From the NCBI RefSeq assembly GCF_013205055.1, contig NZ_JABMLF010000006.1, positions 1 to 64,000 of the forward strand: a stretch of DNA of 64,000 nt, read 5' to 3'. Of this stretch, positions 1-9,884 are shown in pieces. Position 1 is the stretch's first letter. Every line of letters starts with the position of its first letter. The position numbers and the translations under genes are program-made. Below the pieces are notes generated by a model. That model did no database searches and had not been told where the DNA came from. It saw only the letters and a program-made list of their open reading frames with translations. The stretch is from Rathayibacter sp. VKM Ac-2856. GTDB taxonomy: Bacteria; Actinomycetota; Actinomycetes; Actinomycetales; Microbacteriaceae.

Positions 1-103
1 ACCGCACCCGACATGCTCGGGGCGGACAACAGAACACACGCATGACGTGTGACCCAGATTTGACCACCACCACGCTTCCGAGCGGGTGGATGTGTCTGAA
101 AGG
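1..103 (+). other. 23S-5S rRNA spacer (inferred)
   Basis: This stretch precedes the 5S gene and holds no ORF I can support. It contains a small GC-rich inverted repeat around 71-90 (CCACGCT facing AGCGGGTGG), consistent with a processing stem of the rRNA precursor. The 3' end of 23S rRNA is not recognisable here, so it presumably lies outside the window. Confidence 0.5.
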
Positions 104-222
104 GTTACGGCGGCCATAGCGAGAGGGAAACGCCCGGTCACATTCCGAACCCGGAAGCTAAGACTCTCAGCGCCGATGGTACTGCAGGGGGGACCCTGTG
201 GGAGAGTAGGACACCGCCGGAC
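104..222 (+). rRNA. rrf: 5S ribosomal RNA
   Basis: The sequence opens with GTTACGGCGGCCATAGCG, continues with the conserved AAACGCCCGGTC and CCGAACCCGGAAGCTAAG segments, and closes with GGGAGAGTAGGACACCGCC, whose end pairs with the 5' end. All are hallmarks of actinobacterial 5S rRNA, and the length of about 119 bases fits the family. A strong terminator follows at once, so this is the last gene of an rrn operon whose 16S and 23S genes lie upstream of the window. The ends are estimated to within a few bases. Confidence 0.95.
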
Positions 223-231
223 ACCATTTGC

Positions 232-268
232 CGATGGCCACCCAGATTCTGGGTGGCCATCGCTGTTT
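232..268 (+). terminator. rrn operon terminator
   Basis: A perfect 13-bp stem (CGATGGCCACCCA pairing with TGGGTGGCCATCG) with a GATTC loop is followed by CTGTTT. It begins ten bases after the 5S gene and is the intrinsic terminator of the rRNA operon. Confidence 0.9.
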
Positions 269-332
269 AACGCGCGGTTTTCCAGGAGAGCCGGCCCACC
301 AGCCGCGAGACGCGGCGCCGTGAGGAGTGACG

Positions 333-488
333 ATGTCCGAGGACCGCGCATCCGAAGGCGAGCGCATCGAACTCGCTGATCGCCTCGACGAGATCGAGCA
401 GGCGCCGCTGGGCTCCCGTGCGTCGGCGTACGCCGAGGTGCAGGAGCAGCTCCGCGTCCGTCTCGAGGGCGGGGACGCAGCGCGATGA
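333..488 (+). CDS. Small conserved-type protein upstream of tlyA
   Basis: A 51-residue acidic ORF (begins MSEDRASEGERIELAD, ends VRLEGGDAAR) starts with ATG seven bases after a GAGGAG ribosome site. Its TGA overlaps the ATG of tlyA in an ATGA junction, so the two are translationally coupled. The protein is predicted to be helical and has no Cys or membrane segment. Short acidic ORFs in this position are common in actinobacteria, but I know no function for them. The good ribosome site, coding bias and tight junction support it as a real gene, probably the first of the tlyA-nadK-recN operon. Confidence 0.75.
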   Translation: MSEDRASEGERIELADRLDEIEQAPLGSRASAYAEVQEQLRVRLEGGDAAR

Positions 489-1297
489 GCGACTCCGAGG
501 ATCAGCGGCTCGACACCGCACTCGCAGTGAGGGGCATCGCCCGCTCTCGAGTGCACGCGGCTCGGCTCATCGCCGACGGCGTCGTCACCGTCGACGGTGC
601 GCCGGCCCTCAAGCCCTCCATCAGAGTGCGGGAGGAGCAGGAGATCGGCGTCGCCACGCTCGACCACTACGTCAGCAGGGCGGCCCACAAGCTGATCGCC
701 GCTCTCGACGCCTTCGACGGCGTGGCAGTGGAGGGCGCTCACGCCCTCGACGTCGGCGCCTCGACCGGCGGCTTCTCCCAGGTGCTCCTGGAGCGCGGAG
801 TCGCGTCGGTCATCGCGCTCGACGTCGGGCACGGACAGCTCGCGCCGCGGATCCGCTCCGACGAGCGGGTGAGCGTCGTGGAGGGCTTCAACGCCCGCGA
901 CATGACGGCGTCCACCCTCGCGGCGGCGGCGAAGACCAGCGTCGTGCCCGACCTCGTCGTAGCGGACGTGTCGTTCATCTCGCTGTCGATGGTGCTGCCG
1001 GCGGTCGCCGCCTCCGTCGCGCCGACCGCCGACTTCGTCGTGCTGGTCAAGCCGCAGTTCGAGGTCGGCCGGACCGGCATCAAGGAGGGGATCGTCCGTG
1101 ATCCCGAGCTCCGCAGGGAGGCTCTGTCGGACGCCCTCTGGTCCGCCTGGGACGCGGGGCTCGGGGTGGCCGGGCTGATCGCCTCGCCCCTGCCCGGCGG
1201 CGCTGGGAATCAGGAGTATCTGGTGCACCTCCACCGCGACCGCGGAACGATTCCGACAGAATGGAGAGACGCGGTCACCGCGCTCGCCCTCGGGTGA
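485..1297 (+). CDS. tlyA: TlyA-type rRNA 2'-O-methyltransferase
   Basis: This is a 270-residue protein with an N-terminal S4 RNA-binding domain (residues about 7-60) and an FtsJ/RrmJ-type Rossmann methyltransferase domain. The SAM-binding loop LDVGASTGGFS is at 88-98. The KDKE tetrad of 2'-O-methyltransferases can be assigned to K69, D162 in ADVSF, K190 and E194 in VKPQFE. In mycobacteria TlyA methylates ribose 2'-OH groups of 16S and 23S rRNA and affects capreomycin sensitivity. The old name haemolysin is misleading. The length is normal for the family. It overlaps the preceding small gene by 4 bp and is followed by nadK and recN, a conserved actinobacterial order. Confidence 0.95.
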   Translation: MSDSEDQRLDTALAVRGIARSRVHAARLIADGVVTVDGAPALKPSIRVREEQEIGVATLDHYVSRAAHKLIAALDAFDGVAVEGAHALDVGASTGGFSQVLLERGVASVIALDVGHGQLAPRIRSDERVSVVEGFNARDMTASTLAAAAKTSVVPDLVVADVSFISLSMVLPAVAASVAPTADFVVLVKPQFEVGRTGIKEGIVRDPELRREALSDALWSAWDAGLGVAGLIASPLPGGAGNQEYLVHLHRDRGTIPTEWRDAVTALALG

Positions 1298-1344
1298 CGC
1301 GATCGTGTCCGCCGCCGTCGATCGACCCGAAGGACACCCACTCG

Positions 1345-2268
1345 ATGCAGTCCCCTCCTGGCGAGCGCAACATCCTCGTCATCGCCCACACCGGACGGGC
1401 GGACTCCCTCGACGCGGCGATCCTCGTGGTCGGACGTCTCCGCGGGTCCGGAGCCCGGCCCGTGCTCTGCGCGGACGACAAGGGCGACATCGTCCGCGCC
1501 GCACCCGAGCTGAGCGACGTCTCGGTGCTCGGTGCCGACGTCCCGCTGGCGGAGATCGAGCTGGTCTTCGTCCTCGGGGGCGATGGCACCATCCTGCGCG
1601 CGGCGGAGATCGTCCGCAGCCGCACCGCGCCGCTGCTCGGGGTCAACCTCGGTCATGTCGGCTTCCTCGCCGAGAGCGAGCGCGACGATCTGGACGACGC
1701 CGTGGCCCGTGCCCTCGACGGCGACTACGCGGTCGAGGAGCGGATGACGCTCCAGGTCCGGGTGAAGATCGACGATGCGGTCGTCTACGAGACCTGGGCC
1801 CTCAACGAGGCGACCGTCGAGAAGGGCAGCCGCGAGCGGATGCTCGAGGTGATGGTCGGCGTCGACGGTCGCCCGCTCTCCAGCTTCGGCTGCGACGGCA
1901 TCGTGGTGTCGACGCCCACCGGCTCGACCGCCTACGCGTTCTCCGGCGGCGGCCCCGTCGTCTGGCCGACGCTCGAGGCGATGCTGCTCGTGCCGCTCAG
2001 CGCCCACGCCCTCTTCGCCCGGCCGCTCGTGGTCGGACCCGAGTCCAGCCTCGCCGTCGAGGTGAAGGAGCGCACCGACGGAGTGGGCGTCCTCTGGGCC
2101 GACGGCCGGCGCACCTACGAGCTGCCACCCGGTGCTCGCGTCGTCTACCGCCGCTCACCCGTGCCCGTGCGCTTCGCGCGACTGCACGACGCCCCGTTCA
2201 CCGATCGCCTCGTGCAGAAGTTCGGTCTCCCCATCCGCGGATGGCGGGGGTCGGCGGAGACGGAGTAG
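1345..2268 (+). CDS. nadK: NAD kinase
   Basis: A 307-residue ATP-NAD kinase making NADP from NAD. Diagnostic motifs are LGGDGTILRAAE (from residue 77), GVNLGHVGFLAE (99-110), NEATVEKG and the glycine-rich STPTGSTAYAFSGGGP. I chose the ATG at 1345, which has a GAAGGA ribosome site ten bases upstream. An in-frame ATG at 1261 would overlap tlyA by 37 bp and add a non-conserved arginine-rich extension. The stop is 4 bp before recN, so the two are co-transcribed. Confidence 0.95.
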   Translation: MQSPPGERNILVIAHTGRADSLDAAILVVGRLRGSGARPVLCADDKGDIVRAAPELSDVSVLGADVPLAEIELVFVLGGDGTILRAAEIVRSRTAPLLGVNLGHVGFLAESERDDLDDAVARALDGDYAVEERMTLQVRVKIDDAVVYETWALNEATVEKGSRERMLEVMVGVDGRPLSSFGCDGIVVSTPTGSTAYAFSGGGPVVWPTLEAMLLVPLSAHALFARPLVVGPESSLAVEVKERTDGVGVLWADGRRTYELPPGARVVYRRSPVPVRFARLHDAPFTDRLVQKFGLPIRGWRGSAETE

Positions 2269-2272
2269 CCGC

Positions 2273-3961
2273 ATGCTCGAAGAGCTGCAGATCCGCGACC
2301 TCGGCGTCATCGCCGAGGCGACCCTCCCGCTCGGACCGGGGTTCACCGCCGTCACCGGCGAGACCGGCGCGGGCAAGACCATGGTCGTGACGGCGCTGGG
2401 CCTCGTGCTCGGCGCGCGCTCGGACGCGTCCGCCGTCCGGTCCGGCAGCAAGCAGGCCTGGGTCTCGGGCCGCTGGCTCGTCCCTGAGGAGGGCGCGATC
2501 GCCGACCGCGTCCGCGACGCCGGCGGCGACCTGGACGGACCCGAGCTGCTGCTCGCCCGCTCGGTCTCCGCGGAGGGACGCGGCCGGGCCGTCGTCGGCG
2601 GGCGCAGCGCCCCCGTCAGCGTGCTCAGCGAGCTCGCCGACCAGCTCGTGGTCGTGCACGGGCAGTCCGATCAGATCCGGCTGCGCTCGGCGGCCGCCCA
2701 GCGGAACGCCCTCGACCGGTTCGGCGGTCCCGAGCTGGCCGAGGCGCTGCGCGACTACGGAAGCGCCTTCGAGCGCTGGCGTGCCAACCGGGAGGAGCTG
2801 GACGAGCTCACCGAGGCGCGCGAGGCGCGGGCCCGGGAGGCGGAGCGGCTCCGCAGCGCCCTGGCCGAGATCGAGGTCGTCGCTCCGCAGCGGGGCGAGG
2901 ACGTCGAGCTTTCTGCGCAGTCCGAGCGGCTCGGCAGCATCGAGCAGCTCCGCATCGCCGCAGGGGAGGCCCGCGAGGCGGTGTCCTCCGAGGACCTCGA
3001 CGGCCGGGACGCCCTCGGTCTCGTCGAGACCGCCCGGCGCGTGCTCGAGCGGGCAGCGGAGCACGACGCCGCGCTCGAGCCGATGACGCAGACGCTCACC
3101 GAGGCGTCGGTCCTGCTCGGCGACGTGGCGGCCGGCCTCTCCTCCTACCTCGCCGAGCTCGATCTCGACGGAGCGCACGACCTGGAGCTGATCGAGAACC
3201 GCCGGGCGGAGCTCTCCGCCCTCGCGCGCACCTATGGACCGACCCTGGACGACGTCCTCGACCTGGTCGACTCCTCCGGTCTCCGGCTGCTCGAGCTCGA
3301 CGGCGACGACGAGCGGATCGCCGCCCTGGAGGCCGACACCGCGGCCGACGCGGATCTCGTCGAGCGCCTCGCCGACCGGCTGACGGAGCTGCGCACCGCC
3401 GCGGCTGCGGAGCTGGGGGAGCGGGTCAGCGACGAGCTGACCGCGCTGGCCATGGCCGACGCGCGGCTGCACGTCCAGGTCGGCAGCGAGGGCGAGCCGA
3501 CGGCCCACGGTCGCGACACCGTCGAGATGCTGCTCCAGCCGCACACCGGCGCCACCCCGCGCGCCCTCGCGAAGGGCGCCTCCGGAGGCGAGCTCTCGCG
3601 GGTGATGCTCGCGATCGAGGTCGTGGTGGCGGCGAACGATCCGGTCCCGACGTTCGTCTTCGACGAGGTGGACGCCGGGGTCGGCGGCGCGGCGGCCATC
3701 GAGATCGGGCGCCGACTCGCCCGGCTCGCGGAGACGTCGCAGGTCATCGTGGTCACGCACCTCGCCCAGGTCGCGGCCTTCGCGACCAACCACCTCCGCG
3801 TGGAGAAGGGCTCCGACGGCTCCGTCACCTCGAGCGCGGTCACCCAGCTGGCCGCGGAGGAGCGGGTCTCGGAGATGGCGCGCCTGCTCTCGGGTCTCAC
3901 CGACTCCGAGAACGCCCTGGCGCACGCGCGGGAGCTGCTTGAGACGAGCCGCCGGCCCTGA
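2273..3961 (+). CDS. recN: DNA repair protein RecN
   Basis: A 562-residue SMC-like ATPase of double-strand-break repair. Walker A GETGAGKT is at residues 29-36 and the RecN-typical HGQSDQ motif follows the first lobe. A long central helical region rich in Glu, Ala and Arg is the coiled coil. The C-terminal lobe carries the signature SGGELSR, Walker [11 protein letters not shown] and the VTHLAQVAA switch. The length is as expected. The ATG at 2273 follows the nadK stop by four bases. A longer upstream reading in the same frame is only antisense-quality extension into nadK. Confidence 0.95.
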   Translation: MLEELQIRDLGVIAEATLPLGPGFTAVTGETGAGKTMVVTALGLVLGARSDASAVRSGSKQAWVSGRWLVPEEGAIADRVRDAGGDLDGPELLLARSVSAEGRGRAVVGGRSAPVSVLSELADQLVVVHGQSDQIRLRSAAAQRNALDRFGGPELAEALRDYGSAFERWRANREELDELTEAREARAREAERLRSALAEIEVVAPQRGEDVELSAQSERLGSIEQLRIAAGEAREAVSSEDLDGRDALGLVETARRVLERAAEHDAALEPMTQTLTEASVLLGDVAAGLSSYLAELDLDGAHDLELIENRRAELSALARTYGPTLDDVLDLVDSSGLRLLELDGDDERIAALEADTAADADLVERLADRLTELRTAAAAELGERVSDELTALAMADARLHVQVGSEGEPTAHGRDTVEMLLQPHTGATPRALAKGASGGELSRVMLAIEVVVAANDPVPTFVFDEVDAGVGGAAAIEIGRRLARLAETSQVIVVTHLAQVAAFATNHLRVEKGSDGSVTSSAVTQLAAEERVSEMARLLSGLTDSENALAHARELLETSRRP

Positions 3962-4032
3962 GACGGGTCGGCGCGCCGCCCCCGGACCGGTGGCAAATCG
4001 GCGGAGGCGGCGCCCGGACCCGGTTCTGCTGT

Positions 4033-4046
4033 TACGGTGGAACCCC

Positions 4047-4047
<1 letters not shown>
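4033..4047 (+). promoter_or_regulatory. pyrG -10 box, probable leaderless start
   Basis: A TACGGT hexamer (4033-4038) lies eight bases before the GTG at 4047, the spacing expected when transcription begins at or next to the start codon. No convincing -35 is visible. GGTGGA at 4036-4041 could instead act as a weak ribosome site, so the leaderless reading is an inference. Confidence 0.5.
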
Positions 4048-5784
<1,737 letters not shown>

Positions 5785-5792
<8 letters not shown>

Positions 5793-6438
5793 CGCGGTCG
5801 GTTCGGCCTCGGGCGAGCTGCTGTCCGATGAGCTCGTCGAGCCGGAGATCCTGACGAGCGAGCGCGTCTTCGACGGGATGGTCTGGGGTGTCCGCGCCGA
5901 GACGTTCCGCTACGGCGACGGCGAGCTGCGCCGGGAGTTCCTCGACCACACGGGCGCCGTCGCGGTGCTCGCCCTCGACGACGAGGACCGGGTCGCGCTG
6001 ATCAAGCAGTACCGCCACCCGGTGCGCACCCGCGAGTGGGAGATCCCGGCCGGCCTCCTCGACATCGAGGGGGAGGACGCGCTCGTCGCCGCGCAGCGCG
6101 AGCTGGGTGAGGAGACCGATCTGCGGGCCGGCCGCTGGGACCTGCTCTCGGAGTTCGCGACGTCGCCCGGGGGGAGCGACGAGGTGATCCGCATCTACCT
6201 GGCGCGCGATCTCTCGGCGACCGACGCGGCCTTCGAGCGCGAGGCGGAGGAGGCCGACATGGAGCTGCGCTGGGTCGCCCTCGACGACGCCCTCGACGCC
6301 GTGCTCGCTCGGCGGGTGCAGAACCCGTCGCTGTGCATCGCGGTGCTCGCGGCGCACGCCTTCCGAGCGCGCGGCTGGGCGGGGCTCGGCGACGCCTCGG
6401 CGCCGTGGACGCGGCACCCGCGGGTCCGCCGGGGGTGA
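5785..6438 (+). CDS. NUDIX hydrolase, ADP-ribose pyrophosphatase type
   Basis: A 217-residue protein with a NUDIX box around '[11 protein letters not shown]' and '[12 protein letters not shown]'. The E-x7-REL-x-EE core is intact, and the PAG-x6-E spacing is that of ADP-ribose pyrophosphatases (NudF/YqkG-like) rather than MutT. The family hydrolyses ADP-ribose to AMP and ribose 5-phosphate. It shares an 8-bp overlap (ATGAGTGA) with pyrG and a 4-bp GTGA overlap with xerD. The pyrG-nudix-xerD-parA-scpAB order is a standard actinobacterial chromosome-maintenance block. Confidence 0.9.
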
Positions 6439-7343
6439 CTCCGGCCGCGATCGCTGACGCCTTCCTCCGGCAGGCGAGCGTCGAGCGCGGACTCTCGGCG
6501 CACACGATCGCCGCCTACCGGCGCGATCTCGGGCTGTACCTCGGCTGGCTCGAGGAGCGGGGGACGGCCGACCTCGCGGAGCTGCGGCGCTCGGACGTGG
6601 GCGCGTTCGCCTCCTGGCTGGCCGCTCGCACCGAGCGGCCGCTCGCCGCGAGTTCACGGGCGCGCATCCTGTCGAGCGTGCGCGGGCTGCACCGCTTCGC
6701 TCTCGAGGAGGGGCACGTCGCCGACGACGTCGCCCACGACGTGGTGCCGCCCAAGCTGCCGATGACGCTGCCGAAGGCGATCACGGTCGAGCAGATGAGC
6801 GCGCTGCTGGAGGCGGCCCGCGGCGAGGAGCTGTCGGAGCTGCGCGATCGGGCGCTGCTCGAGTTGCTCTACGCCACAGGGGCTCGCATCTCGGAGGCGG
6901 TCGATCTGAGCGTCGACGACGTGTTCGACTCCGAGGTGGTGCGGCTGACCGGCAAGGGCTCGAAGCAGCGGATGGTGCCGCTGGGCAGCTTCGCGCGCGA
7001 GGCGGTCGAGGATTACCTGGTGCGGGCGCGCCCCGAGCTGTCGCGGCGCGGGCGGGCGACGCCGGCGCTGTTCCTCGGGGTGCGGGGGAGCCGGCTGTCG
7101 CGCCAGAGCGCGTGGCTGGTGATCCGCGCGGTCGCCGAGAAGGCGGGGCTCGACCGCGAGATCTCGCCGCACACGTTCCGGCATTCGTTCGCGACGCACC
7201 TGCTCGCCGGCGGGGCGGACGTGCGGGTGGTGCAGGAGCTGCTGGGGCACGCGTCGGTGGCGACGACGCAGATCTACACGCTGGTGACGGCGGACACGCT
7301 GCGCGACGTCTACACGACGGCGCATCCGCGGGCGCGGCGGTGA
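6435..7343 (+). CDS. xerD: Site-specific tyrosine recombinase XerD
   Basis: A 302-residue tyrosine recombinase. It has an N-terminal SAM-like core-binding domain (to about residue 100) and a catalytic domain with R151 (TGARISEA), a beta-hairpin lysine in GKGSKQR, H246-x-x-R249 in HTFRH, H272 in LGHASV and the nucleophile Y281. It resolves chromosome dimers at dif with XerC. I chose the GTG at 6435, overlapping the NUDIX stop. Upstream in-frame codons give only an Arg/Gly-rich extension. Housekeeping context (scpAB, parA) argues against a phage integrase. Confidence 0.93.
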   Translation: MTPAAIADAFLRQASVERGLSAHTIAAYRRDLGLYLGWLEERGTADLAELRRSDVGAFASWLAARTERPLAASSRARILSSVRGLHRFALEEGHVADDVAHDVVPPKLPMTLPKAITVEQMSALLEAARGEELSELRDRALLELLYATGARISEAVDLSVDDVFDSEVVRLTGKGSKQRMVPLGSFAREAVEDYLVRARPELSRRGRATPALFLGVRGSRLSRQSAWLVIRAVAEKAGLDREISPHTFRHSFATHLLAGGADVRVVQELLGHASVATTQIYTLVTADTLRDVYTTAHPRARR

Positions 7344-7348
7344 GGGGG

Positions 7349-7422
7349 GTCTCGATACGCCGCTGCGCGGCTACTCGACCAGCATGGAGGGGCCGCTTCG
7401 CGAATGCTCGACCAGCATGCGA
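7349..7422. repeat. REP-like element plus half copy
   Basis: A copy of the dispersed element runs from 7349 to 7386: GGTCTCGATACG, a GCCGC-TGC-GCGGC hairpin, then CTACTCGACCAGCATG. Read on the minus strand it begins GTAG before the hairpin. A half copy, TGCTCGACCAGCATG, follows at about 7404-7420. It fills the xerD-parA gap. Confidence 0.85.
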
Positions 7423-7551
7423 GGAAGACTCTTCGCCGCTCCGCGACTGGCGGGGGCGCGGCGGGGCGCCGCGAGGAGGGGCGGGGCCGCCGGTACACTC
7501 GACGGAGGCCGCGCGGGAGCGCACGCCGACACGGGAAGCGAGGCGACGCAG

Positions 7552-8439
7552 GTGACACGCAAGACGGACGACAAGGCCGAGCTCACCGGTCTCGAAGCCC
7601 CGACGCTCGGCCCGACCGGCCGGCCCCTGCGAGACTTCCCCCTCCCGGTCGAGCTGACCGGCCACGGGCCCGCGCGGATCATCTCCCTCTGCAACCAGAA
7701 GGGCGGCGTCGGCAAGACGACGACCACCATCAACCTGGGTGCGACGCTCGCCGAGTACGGCCGCCGCGTGCTGGCCATCGACTTCGACCCGCAGGGCGCG
7801 CTGTCCGCCGGTCTCGGCGTCGCGACCTACGACGCGATCACGATCTACGATCTGCTGCTCGGCACCGTCAAGGACCCGAGCGAGGCGATCCGCCCCACCC
7901 GCGTCCCCGGGCTCGACATCATCCCGGCCAACATCGATCTGTCCGCCGCGGAGGTGCACCTCGTCAACGAGGTCGCCCGCGAGACGATCCTCGCCCGCGT
8001 GCTGCGCAAGGTCAGCGCCGACTACGACGTCATCCTGATCGACTGCCAGCCCTCGCTCGGCCTGCTCACCGTCAACGCGCTGACCGCGAGCCACGGCGTG
8101 CTCATCCCGCTCGAGTGCGAGTTCTTCGCCCTGCGCGGCGTCGCGCTGCTGATCGAGACGATCGACAAGGTCCGCGACCGCCTCAACCCGGTGATCGAGC
8201 TCGACGGCATCCTGCCCACCATGTACGACTCGCGCACGCTGCACTCGCGCGAGGTGCTCGACCGGGTGGTCGACGCCTTCGGCGACAGCGTGCTCGAGAC
8301 GGTGATCGGCCGCACGGTGAAGTTCCCCGACGCGAGCGTGTCGGGGGTGCCGATCACGACGTTCGCACCGGAGCACAATGCGGCGAAGGCGTACCGCAAG
8401 CTCGCCAGGGAGCTGATCTCGCGTGGCGCGGTCGCCTGA
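7552..8439 (+). CDS. ParA-family chromosome partition ATPase
   Basis: A 295-residue ParA/Soj ATPase with the deviant Walker A motif KGGVGKTT at 50-57, switch I AIDFDPQGALS and Walker B VILIDCQPSLG. It lies directly before scpA, an arrangement typical of actinobacteria in which this ParA is distinct from the origin-linked parAB. I chose the GTG at 7552, with a GAGG element about nine bases upstream. An upstream ATG at 7384 lies inside the REP element and would add low-complexity residues. A TACACT -10 box at 7494-7499 would place the transcript start near 7506. It overlaps scpA by 17 bp. Confidence 0.88.
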   Translation: MTRKTDDKAELTGLEAPTLGPTGRPLRDFPLPVELTGHGPARIISLCNQKGGVGKTTTTINLGATLAEYGRRVLAIDFDPQGALSAGLGVATYDAITIYDLLLGTVKDPSEAIRPTRVPGLDIIPANIDLSAAEVHLVNEVARETILARVLRKVSADYDVILIDCQPSLGLLTVNALTASHGVLIPLECEFFALRGVALLIETIDKVRDRLNPVIELDGILPTMYDSRTLHSREVLDRVVDAFGDSVLETVIGRTVKFPDASVSGVPITTFAPEHNAAKAYRKLARELISRGAVA

Positions 8440-9262
8440 GGCGCTCCTGCTCGACCAGGAGGCGGACACCGCCCCCGTCTCCCGCGGCTTCACCGTCGCG
8501 CTGTCGAACTTCGAGGGCCCCTTCGACCTCCTGCTGAGCCTGATCGCGAAGCAGCAGGTCGACATCACCGAGATCGCGCTGAGCGCGGTGACGGACGAGT
8601 TCCTCTCCTATCTGCACGGCATCGACACGGCCGAGGGCCTCGATCGCGCCTCGGAGTTCCTGGTCGTCGCGGCGACCCTGCTCGACCTCAAGATCGCCGG
8701 GCTCCTGCCTCAGGGCGAGCTGGTCGACGCGGAGGACGCGGCGATGCTCGAGGCGCGCGATCTGCTGTTCGCCCGACTCCTGCAGTACCGCGCCTTCAAG
8801 CAGGTGTCGGCGTGGTTCGCCGAGCGGATCGACGCCGAGACCGGCCGGCACGTGCGTGCGGTGCCGCTGGAGGAGGAGTTCCGCGCGAAGAAGCCGGAGC
8901 TCGTCTGGACGCTCTCGCCCGAGGACTTCGCGGCGCTCGCCGCCTTCGCGCTCGCCCCCCGCGAGATCCCCACCGTGGGGCTCGACCACCTGCACGCGCC
9001 GCTGATCAGCATCCGCGAGCAGGCGGCGTACATCGTCGGCGTCCTGCGCGAGCGCACCACCGCGACCTTCCGCGAGCTCATCGCCGATGCGGACGAGAAG
9101 GGCATGATCGTGGCGCGCTTCATCGCCGTGCTCGAGCTCTACCGGCACGCGGCGATCGCGTTCGAGCAGCCGGAGCCGCTCGGCGAGCTGACCCTGCAGT
9201 GGGTGGCGGAGAACTGGTCCGACGCGAGCCTCGCTCACCTGGGGGCCGACTATGACCAGTGA
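8423..9262 (+). CDS. scpA: Segregation and condensation protein A
   Basis: A 279-residue kleisin of the bacterial condensin. The family signature FTVALSNFEGPFDLLLSLI is near the N terminus, followed by VDITEIALSAVTDEF and AATLLDLKI, and a C-terminal winged helix. It bridges Smc dimers together with ScpB. The GTG at 8423 lies inside the end of parA, and scpB starts 11 bp before its stop, so parA-scpA-scpB-rluB form one coupled operon. Confidence 0.94.
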   Translation: MARSPEALLLDQEADTAPVSRGFTVALSNFEGPFDLLLSLIAKQQVDITEIALSAVTDEFLSYLHGIDTAEGLDRASEFLVVAATLLDLKIAGLLPQGELVDAEDAAMLEARDLLFARLLQYRAFKQVSAWFAERIDAETGRHVRAVPLEEEFRAKKPELVWTLSPEDFAALAAFALAPREIPTVGLDHLHAPLISIREQAAYIVGVLRERTTATFRELIADADEKGMIVARFIAVLELYRHAAIAFEQPEPLGELTLQWVAENWSDASLAHLGADYDQ

Positions 9263-9884
9263 GCCCACGACCGTCGGCGCAGGCATCGACTCCGCCTCAG
9301 TCGACGGCGCCGTCGCGGGCCCCGGGACCGTCGCGTTCGAGATCGACCGCGCCGTCGAGGCGATCCTGATGGTCGCGGACGAGCCGCAGTCGCTCGCCGC
9401 GCTCGCCACGGCGCTCTCGCGGCCGATCCCCGTCGTCCGGCAGTCCGTCGAGCGTCTCGTCGCGGACTTCGACGGCGCGAACGGCGGGATCCGGCGCGGC
9501 TTCGAGCTGCGCGAGGTCGGCGGCGGCTGGCGGGTCTACGTGCGCCGCGAGTACGACTCCGTCGTCTCGGACTTCGTGCTGACGCAGAATCCGACGAAGC
9601 TGTCGCAGGCCGCCCTCGAGACGCTCGCGGTCATCGCCTACAAGCAGCCCATCTCGCGCGGCCAGGTCGCGCAGATCCGCGCGGTCAACGTCGACTCCGT
9701 CGCGCGCACCCTCCTCGGCCGCGGCCTGATCGCGGAGGTCGGCAGCGACCCCGAGACCGGCGCGGTCCTCTACGGCACCACCGAGCAGCTGCTCGTCCAT
9801 CTCGGCCTCGCCTCGCTCGACGAGCTGCCGAAGATCTCCCCCCTACTGAGCGACGGACGGAACGGATTCGATGAGCGCGGCTGA
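9252..9884 (+). CDS. scpB: Segregation and condensation protein B
   Basis: A 210-residue protein with two winged-helix domains. Typical segments are AVEAILMVADEPQS, YVRREYDSVV, LSQAALETLAVIAYKQPISR and the VNVDSVARTLLGRGLI helix-turn-helix. ScpB binds ScpA as a dimer to control the Smc ATPase. An N-terminal Ala/Gly-rich tail of about 25 residues precedes the first domain. It is coupled to scpA and rluB by overlaps of 11 and 14 bp. Confidence 0.94.
   Translation: MTSEPTTVGAGIDSASVDGAVAGPGTVAFEIDRAVEAILMVADEPQSLAALATALSRPIPVVRQSVERLVADFDGANGGIRRGFELREVGGGWRVYVRREYDSVVSDFVLTQNPTKLSQAALETLAVIAYKQPISRGQVAQIRAVNVDSVARTLLGRGLIAEVGSDPETGAVLYGTTEQLLVHLGLASLDELPKISPLLSDGRNGFDERG

Noticed and set aside
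485-1297. Haemolysin
   Set aside because: The TlyA name is historical; the S4 and FtsJ domains with a KDKE tetrad show an rRNA methyltransferase.
6435-7343. Phage or mobile-element integrase
   Set aside because: Motifs and neighbours (pyrG, parA, scpAB) are those of housekeeping XerD; no att sites or phage genes are present.
7384-7551. Upstream ATG start for parA
   Set aside because: It lies inside a REP element, has no ribosome site, and the added residues are low complexity; GTG 7552 fits better.
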